The notes under the pieces were generated by a model. It was not told the origin of the DNA and ran no database searches. It worked only from the letters and a program-made list of their open reading frames with translations. From assembly GCA_964388595.1 (NCBI GenBank), contig CAYMAX010000001.1:49654-113653 (forward strand): a stretch of 64,000 nucleotides of DNA. Reading direction: 5' to 3'. Made by a program: the position numbers and the translations under genes. Positions 25,752 through 33,439 of the stretch are shown here, piece by piece; within the stretch, counting starts at the first letter, position 1; each line of letters opens with the position of its first letter. The DNA is from CAYMAX01 sp964388595 (lineage in GTDB: Bacteria; Bacteroidota; Bacteroidia; Bacteroidales; UBA932).

Positions 25752-26507
25752 TTGGATATATTCTATTCAGACAATATTTGCGGTGATCGTATATTTCTTT
25801 CTGCAGAGGAATCGTCACATTGTATCAGGGTAATGCGCAACAAAATAGGGGACGAGGTGAAAGTGAGCGGAGGGGATGGCAATCTCTATCGTTGTATTGT
25901 GACCAAAGATGACCCCAAGGGGGCAGAATTGCACATTGAAGAGGTGATAAAGGATTTTGGCACCCACGATTATTATCTTCACATCGCCGTGGCTCCCACC
26001 AAACACCTTGAGCGTTTTGAGTGGTTTCTCGAAAAGGCTACAGAGATGGGCATCGACGAGATTACCCCCATCTTATGTGACCATTCCCAGAGAAGAGTGT
26101 TCAAAACAGAAAGGGGAGAAAGAATCCTTTTGTCAGCCTCCAAGCAATCTCTGAAAGGGGTTGTTCCCAGGCTCAATTCTCTGACACCCGTGATCGATTT
26201 TATTCGTTCCAATAAAGATTTCAAAGGGAAGAAATCGATAGCTTATTGTGACCCTGAACTTCTTAATTCAGAAGGAGATATTATAAAGAGAGTATCTATC
26301 GAGGAGACACTTTGCCAGATGAATAAAGGAGAGAAAAGGATGCTCTTTATGATTGGTCCGGAGGGAGATTTCTCTCAAGCAGAGATAACTGCTGCTGCAG
26401 ACGAAGGATTTATTCCCATTTCTTTGGGAGAATCGAGACTGCGCACAGAAACAGCTGCCACTCTGTGTGCTGCAGCCTGCTATTTAAGGTCTATTACCAT
26501 TATCTGA
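25752..26507 (+). CDS. rsmE: 16S rRNA m3U1498 methyltransferase
   Basis: RsmE methylates N3 of U1498 in 16S rRNA with SAM. From TTG 25752 the protein is 251 residues, close to the family norm. It begins MDIFYSDNICGD, followed by an N-terminal PUA-like domain (SSHCIRVMRNKIGDEV). A SPOUT knot follows with KATEMGIDEITPILCDHSQRRVF, FMIGPEGDFSQAEI and SLGESRLRTETAA, all conserved. An ATG at 25707 would add 15 unusual residues and lies before the TATATTTG box, so a TTG start is the better reading. The 3' end overlaps tsaC by 8 bases. Confidence 0.92.
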   Translation: MDIFYSDNICGDRIFLSAEESSHCIRVMRNKIGDEVKVSGGDGNLYRCIVTKDDPKGAELHIEEVIKDFGTHDYYLHIAVAPTKHLERFEWFLEKATEMGIDEITPILCDHSQRRVFKTERGERILLSASKQSLKGVVPRLNSLTPVIDFIRSNKDFKGKKSIAYCDPELLNSEGDIIKRVSIEETLCQMNKGEKRMLFMIGPEGDFSQAEITAAADEGFIPISLGESRLRTETAATLCAAACYLRSITII

Positions 26508-27060
26508 TAATAGTCACTTCGTTGTTAACTTCCAACTTAATGATGGATGATGCCTTGTGGGTAGCCCCCTCTTCAAGATGAGAATCTGCTATCCAATCTA
26601 CCGAATTGGTGATATCGGGAGCTATGTCACGATAGTATTTGGGTGCGGGAGAGCCTGATATGTTGGCAGATGTGGAGACAATCGGTTTGCGAAAATGACG
26701 GATCAACTCGATACAAAACTGATGGTGCGGTATGCGAATGGCGATACTGCCATCATGAGCTGTGACATTAGGGGCAAGATTGATGCCCTCTGGATAAATG
26801 ATGGTCAGGGGTGTATCGCTCAGTTCATTAAGATCTATCGCCATAGAGGGAATCTCACGAACATAACGGCATATCATATCCATGTCGCAGGCCAAGATGA
26901 TAAGACTTTTGGAGTCTGCGCGCTGTTTTAGGTTATAAATCTTTTCGACAGCTTCCTCATTGGTGGCGTCGCATCCGATACCCCATATAGTATCAGTGGG
27001 ATAGAGAATAATACCTCCTTCACGAAGTATTTTAATGGCTTGATTGATTTGTGATATCAT
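26500..27060 (-). CDS. tsaC: L-threonylcarbamoyladenylate synthase
   Basis: TsaC (Sua5/YrdC family) makes threonylcarbamoyl-AMP from threonine, bicarbonate and ATP, the first step of t6A tRNA modification. TsaE, a later actor, is encoded 0.8 kb away. The 186-residue protein has LYPTDTIWGIGCDA, KQRADSKSLIIL (the KxR...SxxxL segment) and STSANISGSPAP. It is of the short YrdC-only type without a Sua5 C-terminal domain. It starts inside the end of the upstream endonuclease/phosphatase gene (29-base overlap) and is the last gene of a five-gene operon. Confidence 0.94.
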   Translation of the reverse strand: MISQINQAIKILREGGIILYPTDTIWGIGCDATNEEAVEKIYNLKQRADSKSLIILACDMDMICRYVREIPSMAIDLNELSDTPLTIIYPEGINLAPNVTAHDGSIAIRIPHHQFCIELIRHFRKPIVSTSANISGSPAPKYYRDIAPDITNSVDWIADSHLEEGATHKASSIIKLEVNNEVTIIR

Positions 27061-28144
27061 AATTGCAATAAATTTCTGTCAGTACAGGATAGTGGTCGGA
27101 AAACGAAATTCTCGGAGTGGTGTGTTGCAGGACATTGAAAGCTTCGGGGACGAGAATATAGTCAATTCTCAGGAGTGGCCATAATATGGAATAAGTGGCG
27201 GCAAATCCTCTTCCAGCCTCTTTGAAAGTATCTTTACGCCCCTGAGAGAGTTTGTGAAAAGTAAATGAGATGGGAGTATCATTGAAATCACCGCAGACAA
27301 TCGAGAGATAATCACTCTCTTTGATGTGATTGAGCACCATATCCACTTGTTTTGCCCTTCTGAAGGTAGAACCTCTGACTTTGATGTGCATAGAGGCCAA
27401 TTCAGAAGAGAGTTCTTCATAATTGCGGCTGAGCTTCTTGATGATGGAAGTGAGGGAAATATTATTGGATTCAAGATGATTGTTGTAGATACGTATCCTT
27501 CTCTCTCTATAATTGATATCTGAGAAGATGGATAAGTTTGTACTCCCCTTGAAACTGATTTTTCCCCCCGACACGATGGGAAACTTGCTTAAAGTGATGT
27601 TCCCGACAAATTCATCGGGATGAAACTTGAAGAAGTGATATTGCCTGTAAGGATATTGAGGATAGACTGAGTGAATATCAGCGGTGTCCTTTATTGAAAA
27701 TTCCTGAAAGCAAACAGCATCCGGATTTTCGGAGAGAATAAATTCAGATATTTTCTTTTTATTCTCTTCAACACTCATTTTCTCTTTGTTCGAACGGAAC
27801 CTTCCCACGTTGTAAGTAATGAGTTTTATATTGTCCTGATGAGAGATGGAGAGGTCGGGTTTATTGAAACAAATAAAGTGGTCGGCGAAGAAAAGAGAGG
27901 GGAGAAGTATGAGAAAAGGTATCCATGCAGAAGATGATTTTCTCACAAGAGCTACTATCAGAAGGATAAAATTGATGGAGGCTATAAGAAAGAAGTAGAG
28001 CCCGAAGAAGCCGGCCAGCCACACTTTGGCAGGATTAATAAAAATGGACAGGTAACTCAAAGATAGGGCAGAAGCGAAAATAATGAGGATAACCCTGAAT
28101 GAGACGCTGAAAAATGGTTTTTTCTGTTTACGTCTGTGTGACAT
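27032..28144 (-). CDS. Membrane-anchored endonuclease/exonuclease/phosphatase-family protein
   Basis: The 370-residue protein has three N-terminal hydrophobic segments (about 13-33, 40-65 and 72-90) followed by an EEP (DNase I-like) domain. The motifs are NIKLITYNVGRF, DAVCFQEF with the metal-binding Glu, NNHLESNN, IVCGDFNDTP and the C-terminal RIDYILVP and SFSDHYPVL with catalytic His. The membrane segments place the domain next to, probably outside, the inner membrane. Substrates in this superfamily range from nucleic acids to lipid or sugar phosphates and cannot be assigned. The ATG at 28142-28144 overlaps the rhomboid stop; an extra TTG three bases earlier is less likely. Confidence 0.85.
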   Translation of the reverse strand: MSHRRKQKKPFFSVSFRVILIIFASALSLSYLSIFINPAKVWLAGFFGLYFFLIASINFILLIVALVRKSSSAWIPFLILLPSLFFADHFICFNKPDLSISHQDNIKLITYNVGRFRSNKEKMSVEENKKKISEFILSENPDAVCFQEFSIKDTADIHSVYPQYPYRQYHFFKFHPDEFVGNITLSKFPIVSGGKISFKGSTNLSIFSDINYRERRIRIYNNHLESNNISLTSIIKKLSRNYEELSSELASMHIKVRGSTFRRAKQVDMVLNHIKESDYLSIVCGDFNDTPISFTFHKLSQGRKDTFKEAGRGFAATYSILWPLLRIDYILVPEAFNVLQHTTPRISFSDHYPVLTEIYCNYDITNQSSH

Positions 28145-28803
28145 CAAGAATAGAGTTTATTTTTCTTTTTCCAGTAGAGAATAAGGATCAATCCGAAAAT
28201 CATCCCTCCCAAATGTGCGAAATGTGCGATATTAGAACCGAAATCGATTTTGCCAAGTGCGCCTGTACTTGAAATCCCAAGAAAGAGTTCAATAGCTCCG
28301 AAGATCAATACGAACCACTTGGCTTTCAATGATACCGGAGGGAAGATGAGGGTAAGCACATTGTTGGGGAAAAGCATTCCGTAGGCTAAGAGCAATCCGT
28401 AAATAGCACCTGAAGCTCCCACAGTGGGGGTGCTCATAAGGGTGTTGATGGTTGCCTGACTGGTAGCGGTGATATATTGAAGATACATCACAAGTTCGTG
28501 AAAGAAAGCAGCTCCCAAACCGGTGACCATGTAGTAGAGAAAGAACTTCTTGCCTCCCCACACATTTTCAAGGATGGACCCGAATATAAGCAGGGTGTAC
28601 ATATTGAAAAAAAGATGGACAAATCCCCCGTGCATAAACATGTGGGTAATAATCTGGTAGGGAGAAAAGTATGGAGACTTGAAGAAGAATAAGGAGAGAT
28701 GCGAATACATGAAATTTTTCGCAAAGTATGTAATCACCAGCATCACGACGTTGATGATGATAAGATTCTTGACTACAGGTGGTATATTTAATCTTCCGGC
28801 CAT
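28144..28803 (-). CDS. Rhomboid-family intramembrane serine protease
   Basis: The 219-residue protein has six predicted membrane segments and the rhomboid catalytic pair: Ser131 in GASGAIYG (TM4) and His197 in AHLGG (TM6). MFMHGGFVHLFFNMYTL (about 56-71), with the conserved His and Asn in TM2, and an L1-loop WGGKKFF segment are also present. It would cleave membrane-spanning substrates in the inner membrane. It begins two bases after the mutL stop and ends overlapping the next gene (ATGA), so it is tightly embedded in the operon. Substrate unknown. Confidence 0.94.
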   Translation of the reverse strand: MAGRLNIPPVVKNLIIINVVMLVITYFAKNFMYSHLSLFFFKSPYFSPYQIITHMFMHGGFVHLFFNMYTLLIFGSILENVWGGKKFFLYYMVTGLGAAFFHELVMYLQYITATSQATINTLMSTPTVGASGAIYGLLLAYGMLFPNNVLTLIFPPVSLKAKWFVLIFGAIELFLGISSTGALGKIDFGSNIAHFAHLGGMIFGLILILYWKKKNKLYS

Positions 28804-28805
28804 AG

Positions 28806-30569
28806 TTATAACAGTCTTTCTAAATCTTCAATAGTTATTATTTCCATACACTTTTTACCATCGGGGGTTCTGTTGGGCTCAGCGCAGGCAAAGAGGGAGT
28901 CTATCAATAATTGTGCCTCGAGAGGGCCCATTTTCTCATTGGAATTACAGGACCCTGAAGATGCGAGACGTAGAGCCATCCTGTGGCGACTCTCTGCTTT
29001 GACTAATATGTTATTACCTTCATCCCACATAGAAGCTATCAGTCCGTCAAGGATGCTATGAACTGAATCGATATCTGCCGGGAAATCTTCAGGAATGGCG
29101 CGGACAGATATAGTGTTTTCTTCTTTTTCTGAGACAATGTCAAATCCGAGCAATGTAAGCGTATCTTTACTCTCTGTCATAAGAGAATAATCGTGCGCTG
29201 ACAATTCGATGGTGATGGGGAAGAGTGTGCACTGAGCTATTGGGGTGCGGTTATCAAGATTCTTGATAAATCTTTCATAAAATATACGCTCTTTGGCTCT
29301 CGCAATCTGGATGAGCAGCAGCCCTGATTTGACTGAAGTAATCAGATATTGATGGTGAAGCTGAAGGATGTTTTTGCCCGAAGAACATTGTTCGTCGAAG
29401 ATTTCTCCGTAATTGTTGACTTGTGAGGGACGATAGTTGTCCTCAGCATTCTTATTATCGGGCACTTCATCGAAAGGATTGAAAAGAGGGTCGAAATCTA
29501 TTTTAGGTGGAGTCAAATAAACATCTTTGCGGGCTGGAGGGATGTCAGGAGCACCTTCCATATCGAAATCGATACTTGGTACAAAAGCATTTTTCCCGAG
29601 AGATTCCCTAATGGCGGCATTCAAAATCTGAAAGATGTCAGACTCGTTTTCAAATTTCACCTCTGTCTTGGATGGGTGAATATTTATGTCGATAGATTTG
29701 GGGTCGATTTCCAAGAAGAGATAGTATGATGGGAGATACTCGTCGGGAATGAGCTTCTCGTAGGCTTTCATCACAGCCTTATGAAAATATGGAGACCTAA
29801 AATAACGACCGTTTACAAAGAAATATTGATTGCCCGGGGTCTTCCTGGCGTCTTCAGGATTGCCCACATAACCGGAGATGGAGATGATGGAAGAGGTTAC
29901 ATCTACTTCTACGAGCTCTTTTACCAGATTGCTCCCCTCTATTTCAAGAATCCGTTGCTTGATGTTCTGGACATGGCGCAGATTGTATATTTCCTTTTTA
30001 TTGTGAATGAGCTTAAAGGATAATTCATAATGAGGCAGGGCAGTATGGGCAAATTCAATAAGTATTTGCCTGAATTCGGCACTATCTGATTTGAGAAATT
30101 TCCTTCTTGCAGGGACATTGTAAAAAAGATTGCGGACACAGATATTGGTCCCTTCGGGGCAGGAAATGCTCTCCTGTGATACAAACTCGGACTCAGCAAA
30201 GAGGGTGTCGCTTCCCACCTCGCTCCCTTTTTTCCTGCTCTTCATAGAGACCTCCGATACAGATGCAATCGAAGCAAGTGCCTCTCCTCTAAATCCGTAA
30301 GTGAGAATGGAGTTGAGGTCATTGGCATCTGAAATCTTGGAAGTAGCATGTCGAAGGAAGGAGAGCTTGGCCTCTTCCTCTGTCATACCGCATCCGTCAT
30401 CAATGACTTGAATCAATGTCCTCCCCGAATCTTCTATTATCACTGTGATGTTCTCAGCACCGGCATCTATGGAGTTTTCGATAAGTTCTTTCACCACCGA
30501 AGATGGGCGTTGCACCACTTCTCCGGCTGCTATAAGATTGGAAATATATGAGGGTAATACGTGAAGCAT
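28806..30569 (-). CDS. mutL: DNA mismatch repair protein MutL
   Basis: MutL couples MutS mismatch recognition to strand excision. The 587-residue protein has an intact N-terminal GHKL ATPase: ENSIDAGAENI, DDGCGM, GFRGEALASI and the VNGRYFRSPYFH region. A variable linker (about 320-395) and a C-terminal dimerisation domain follow. The DQHxxH-type metal motif that Bacteroidetes relatives usually keep reads IQIARAKERIFYE at about 420-432, so Asp, Gln and His are all lost. CPHGRP is replaced by TPDGKK. Latent nicking activity therefore looks unlikely, but this is inferred from motif reading only. The gene abuts a small membrane protein gene upstream and the rhomboid gene downstream. Confidence 0.95.
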   Translation of the reverse strand: MLHVLPSYISNLIAAGEVVQRPSSVVKELIENSIDAGAENITVIIEDSGRTLIQVIDDGCGMTEEEAKLSFLRHATSKISDANDLNSILTYGFRGEALASIASVSEVSMKSRKKGSEVGSDTLFAESEFVSQESISCPEGTNICVRNLFYNVPARRKFLKSDSAEFRQILIEFAHTALPHYELSFKLIHNKKEIYNLRHVQNIKQRILEIEGSNLVKELVEVDVTSSIISISGYVGNPEDARKTPGNQYFFVNGRYFRSPYFHKAVMKAYEKLIPDEYLPSYYLFLEIDPKSIDINIHPSKTEVKFENESDIFQILNAAIRESLGKNAFVPSIDFDMEGAPDIPPARKDVYLTPPKIDFDPLFNPFDEVPDNKNAEDNYRPSQVNNYGEIFDEQCSSGKNILQLHHQYLITSVKSGLLLIQIARAKERIFYERFIKNLDNRTPIAQCTLFPITIELSAHDYSLMTESKDTLTLLGFDIVSEKEENTISVRAIPEDFPADIDSVHSILDGLIASMWDEGNNILVKAESRHRMALRLASSGSCNSNEKMGPLEAQLLIDSLFACAEPNRTPDGKKCMEIITIEDLERLL

Positions 30570-30905
30570 TTATTTGACTAAACTGAGGAACCATCCAAAG
30601 TAAGTAGCGAAATAGTAGATGAGGATGAAGAGTACTACGAGTGACACAAGAGAGATGATACGGGTAGTGGAAGCTTTCATATCATGTCGGCTGTTGTTCT
30701 CGGTAAAGTTTCTCATTTTACCTCTGATATTCCTGCCGGGGATGTATTTTTCATTTACATATTCTTTCCCCTCCCGAAGCGCTTTTTCTTTTTTGATCTC
30801 TTCTATCAGCTCTTCTCTATGCTCTTTTCTCTCATCGTAATAGATGGGTTCATAGTGAAATACGCGATGCTTGGGTGTCTTGAAAAAAGAAATTTTTAAT
30901 CCCAT
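30570..30905 (-). CDS. Small C-terminally anchored membrane protein, unknown function
   Basis: I do not recognise a named family. The 111-residue protein has a charged N-terminal part with a Glu/Lys-rich helix near 27-45, a basic central part (about 50-70), and one hydrophobic helix at about 83-106 (IISLVSLVVLFILIYYFATYF). It looks like a tail-anchored protein with a cytoplasmic domain. Its stop codon directly abuts the mutL start with no spacer, and a minus-strand TAACTTTG box lies 22 bases upstream (30928-30935), so it leads the five-gene operon with mutL, rhomboid, the EEP protein and tsaC. Confidence 0.75.
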   Translation of the reverse strand: MGLKISFFKTPKHRVFHYEPIYYDERKEHREELIEEIKKEKALREGKEYVNEKYIPGRNIRGKMRNFTENNSRHDMKASTTRIISLVSLVVLFILIYYFATYFGWFLSLVK

Positions 30906-30927
30906 AATAGTTCGATTATATCTCTCA

Positions 30928-30954
30928 CAAAGTTATAAATTATTCTTAATTTTG
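30928..30954. promoter_or_regulatory. Divergent -7 boxes, mutL operon and ispF
   Basis: The complement of 30928-30935 is TAACTTTG toward the small membrane protein and mutL. TAATTTTG at 30947-30954 reads toward ispF, with its ATG at 30974. The two boxes are 11 bases apart. Confidence 0.55.
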
Positions 30955-30973
30955 AGGACTTATCGACACGACT

Positions 30974-31462
30974 ATGGTTTCACAAGATTTTAGAGTGGGC
31001 AATGGATATGATGTCCACGCATTGAAAGAGGGTCTTCCTTTGGTTTTGGGAGGAGTCAAATTGGACTTTGAGAAGGGATGTATCGCTCACTCTGATGGTG
31101 ATGTGCTGATTCATTCTCTTTGTGATGCACTTCTAGGAGCGTTGGCTCTTGGAGACATCGGTCAGCTTTTCCCAGACAATTCTCCTACATACAAAGGGAT
31201 TGACAGTCGTATTCTTCTCTCGAGGGTGATGGAGTTGGTTTTTATGCAGGGGTACAAAGTGGTCAATGCCGATATTACAGTCTTGCTGCAGCGGCCCAAG
31301 ATAGCTGAAAGTGCTATTTTAATGCGCAAAACTCTTGCAGCCATCATGCGGATAGAGATAGAGCAGGTATCTGTCAAAGCCACCACTACCGAAAGACTTG
31401 GTTTTGTCGGGCGTGAAGAGGGGGTAGCGGTCTATTCTACCGTATTGGTTGCCAAAGGCTGA
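30974..31462 (+). CDS. ispF: 2-C-methyl-D-erythritol 2,4-cyclodiphosphate synthase
   Basis: IspF closes the cyclic diphosphate in the non-mevalonate (MEP) isoprenoid pathway, releasing CMP. The 162-residue protein has the zinc ligands Asp13 and His15 in GYDVHAL, and HSDGDVLIHSLCDALLGALALGDIG with the third His. The C-terminal KATTTERLGFVGREEGVA is also intact. It is a single gene with its own -7 box, followed directly by two tRNA genes that have a separate promoter. Another MEP enzyme, Dxr, is encoded at 48.5 kb. Confidence 0.97.
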   Translation: MVSQDFRVGNGYDVHALKEGLPLVLGGVKLDFEKGCIAHSDGDVLIHSLCDALLGALALGDIGQLFPDNSPTYKGIDSRILLSRVMELVFMQGYKVVNADITVLLQRPKIAESAILMRKTLAAIMRIEIEQVSVKATTTERLGFVGREEGVAVYSTVLVAKG

Positions 31463-31467
31463 TTATT

Positions 31468-31498
31468 TTTGGTATTTATCAAATTATTTCTACTTTTG
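31468..31498 (+). promoter_or_regulatory. tRNA promoter, TTTG-N19-TACTTTTG
   Basis: TTTG at 31468-31471 (-33) and TACTTTTG at 31491-31498 (-7) are separated by exactly 19 bases. It precedes tRNA-Gln by 13 bases and matches the Bacteroidetes consensus fully. Confidence 0.85.
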
Positions 31499-31511
31499 CA
31501 GTCCATTTTAC

Positions 31512-31582
31512 TGAGGTATGGTGTAATGGCAGCACGACAGATTCTGGCTCTGTAAATCTAGGTTCGACTCCTGGTATCTCAA
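31512..31582 (+). tRNA. tRNA-Gln (anticodon CTG)
   Basis: A full cloverleaf is visible: acceptor TGAGGTA pairs with TATCTCA, the D arm is GTGT/GCAC, anticodon stem ACAGA/TCTGT carries loop TTCTGGC with anticodon CTG, and T stem CTAGG/CCTGG carries TTCGACT. The discriminator is A and CCA is not encoded. It reads CAG codons. It is co-transcribed with the following tRNA-Met. Confidence 0.95.
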
Positions 31583-31606
31583 CTTTTCATAGTTATTTTG
31601 TTTCTT

Positions 31607-31680
31607 GGCGAGGTAGCTCAGATGGTTAGAGCGCATGATTCATAATCATGAGGTCCTGAGTTCAATTCTCAGCCTCGCTA
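31607..31680 (+). tRNA. tRNA-Met (anticodon CAT), elongator type
   Basis: Acceptor GGCGAGG pairs with CCTCGCT (first pair G-U). The D arm is GCTC/GAGC, anticodon stem CATGA/TCATG carries loop TTCATAA, and T stem CTGAG/CTCAG carries TTCAATT. The anticodon stem lacks the three G-C pairs of initiator tRNA, so it is an elongator. A lysidine-modified tRNA-Ile(CAT) cannot be fully excluded. CCA is not encoded. Confidence 0.88.
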
Positions 31681-31683
31681 CAT

Positions 31684-31717
31684 AAAAAGGGCATCCTGAA
31701 TTCAGAATGCCCTTTTT
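31684..31717. terminator. Bidirectional intrinsic terminator after the tRNA pair
   Basis: Stem AAAAAGGGCAT / ATGCCCTTTTT encloses an inner CTGAA/TTCAG helix. It ends in a T-rich tract on the plus strand and, read in reverse, also has a T tract. It stops the tRNA unit and can end the convergent acyl-CoA synthetase gene whose stop is at 31737. Confidence 0.88.
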
Positions 31718-31736
31718 ATTTTTACACCTTTCTTGA

Positions 31737-33383
31737 TTATTTGTACAAGAAACGTTTGATACTCTTTTTAGGGGTCTTCTCAAAAGATTCTTTTTTGACC
31801 TCTATGCTCGATACTTTGCTGTAACCGGGGAGAAGAAGATTGAGTTTGATGCGGTTCTCTTCCATAATCTTGGATAAATCATTATCATCAAGTGATTCCT
31901 GAGATACTTTATCCAGATCGGGGAATACGAGAGCCACAATCTTCTTATCTCTCTCAACTACGACAGATTCAATGATATATGGCTGAGTATTGAGTTTGTC
32001 TTCAATCTCTTCAGGATATATGTTTTGTCCGTTTGAGCTTAGAATCAGGTTTTTGCTGCGGCCTTTGATAAAGATGTTGCCTTTGCTGTCTATCAACCCG
32101 AGGTCTCCTGTACGCATCCATCCGTCATCAGTAAATGAAGCTTTGGTAGCCTCCTCATTTTTATAATATCCCATCATCACATTGTCACCTTTGATTTGTA
32201 TCTCGCCGACAATCTTACGCTGGTCTTCAGAATCAATTCTAATCTCCATCCTGTCAACGATCTTACCACATGAACCTTTCTTGAATTTACGCCAATCTTC
32301 ATAACCGAGAATAGGTGCACATTCGGTCATTCCGTAACCGACAGTGTAGGGAAGTTTAATCTGTTTCATAGTGTCTTCCACTTCGCCATTGATGGCAGCT
32401 CCACCGATAATCATCACTCTGAGCCTTCCTCCGAACACTCCGAGAATCTTCAATCTGATTCTCTTTTCTATAAAGGATGATATGATAGGCACTTTCAGGA
32501 AGAAGTGGACAGGACCTTTTTTGGTAAGGGGAAATACAGATGTCTTGAAAATCTTTTCAATGACAAGAGGTACTGTGACCACCATGTAGGGTTTGATTTG
32601 GGCAAAGGCACCGAACAGGATTTTCGGGGAGGGAATTTTACCCAGGAAATATACAGAGCAACCGCCTGCCAACTGGTAGAGAAATTCAAAAGCAAGTCCA
32701 TACATGTGGGCCATGGGAAGCATGGAGACTATGGTCTCTTTGGGGTGGTTGGGAATCCCTTTCTGCCCGAATTCGATATTCGAACTGATGTTGCCGTAAG
32801 AGAGCATGACACCTTTGGGGTCGCTGGTGGTGCCTGAAGTGTAGTTAATCAAAGCAAGGTCTTCGAAGTTGTTGGTCGGGAAATTGATATCCTTGATGGA
32901 AAATTTGTGGTGATATTTCTCATCGAAAAGCACCTGCCAATTGTTGTAGATATTCTGATGAAGAGGGTCCTTGCTAAAAAGTAGTTTGCTGTCGGGGAGA
33001 GAAATGACATCCCGCAGGAAAGTAAATTTGGATGGGTCAAGTTTTGCCCAGATATCTTCATCGACAAAAAACATAGAACTTTCCGAATGCTCTACAAGAT
33101 GCTGTACACTTTCGGAGGGGAAGTCATTGAGCAGTGGAACTGCTACTGCAGGGTAAGAAGTGACAGCCAGAAATGCTGCCCCCCATTCTGCACTGTTTTT
33201 GCCGCAAAAAGCTACTTTTTCTCCTTTTTTGAGGCCAATATTTTCAAATAATACGTGATATCTTGCGATTTCTTCTGCAAGTTCACCATAAGAAAAAGAT
33301 TTTCCGCCATAATTCGTAAGGGCAGGAAGGTCCCAGCAATTCCTCATAGAACGCTGAATATAAAACAAATAGTGGTTAATCAT
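31737..33383 (-). CDS. AMP-binding long-chain acyl-CoA synthetase
   Basis: The 548-residue protein belongs to the ANL superfamily and activates fatty acids as acyl-AMP and then acyl-CoA. Motifs in order are LINYTSGTTSDPKGVML (phosphate loop, one residue unlike the usual TGxPKG), TVGYGMTECAP, DGWMRTGDLGLID and KNLILSSNGQNIYPEEIE, with a terminal Lys-containing KTPKKSIKRFLYK. The longer frame from 33530 runs into the neighbouring gene; the ATG at 33381-33383 follows a minus-strand TATATTTG box (33406-33413) and gives a normal start. The chain-length preference is unknown. Confidence 0.9.
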   Translation of the reverse strand: MINHYLFYIQRSMRNCWDLPALTNYGGKSFSYGELAEEIARYHVLFENIGLKKGEKVAFCGKNSAEWGAAFLAVTSYPAVAVPLLNDFPSESVQHLVEHSESSMFFVDEDIWAKLDPSKFTFLRDVISLPDSKLLFSKDPLHQNIYNNWQVLFDEKYHHKFSIKDINFPTNNFEDLALINYTSGTTSDPKGVMLSYGNISSNIEFGQKGIPNHPKETIVSMLPMAHMYGLAFEFLYQLAGGCSVYFLGKIPSPKILFGAFAQIKPYMVVTVPLVIEKIFKTSVFPLTKKGPVHFFLKVPIISSFIEKRIRLKILGVFGGRLRVMIIGGAAINGEVEDTMKQIKLPYTVGYGMTECAPILGYEDWRKFKKGSCGKIVDRMEIRIDSEDQRKIVGEIQIKGDNVMMGYYKNEEATKASFTDDGWMRTGDLGLIDSKGNIFIKGRSKNLILSSNGQNIYPEEIEDKLNTQPYIIESVVVERDKKIVALVFPDLDKVSQESLDDNDLSKIMEENRIKLNLLLPGYSKVSSIEVKKESFEKTPKKSIKRFLYK

Positions 33384-33405
33384 ACTGATTTTTTTTAATG
33401 CGGCG

Positions 33406-33413
33406 CAAATATA
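33406..33413 (-). promoter_or_regulatory. -7 box of the acyl-CoA synthetase gene
   Basis: The complement reads TATATTTG, 22 bases before the ATG. A TTG on the same strand (complement of 33435-33437) lies 21 bases further upstream as a possible -33, inside the stop region of the PHP gene. It suggests that the gene has its own promoter rather than depending on the upstream operon. Confidence 0.55.
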
Positions 33414-33439
33414 AAAAAACTTCAATACAATGGACAAGT

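Noticed and set aside
31607..31680. Initiator tRNA-fMet
   Set aside because: The anticodon stem CATGA/TCATG lacks the three consecutive G-C pairs of initiators, and 1-72 is G-U rather than the usual mispaired C-A.
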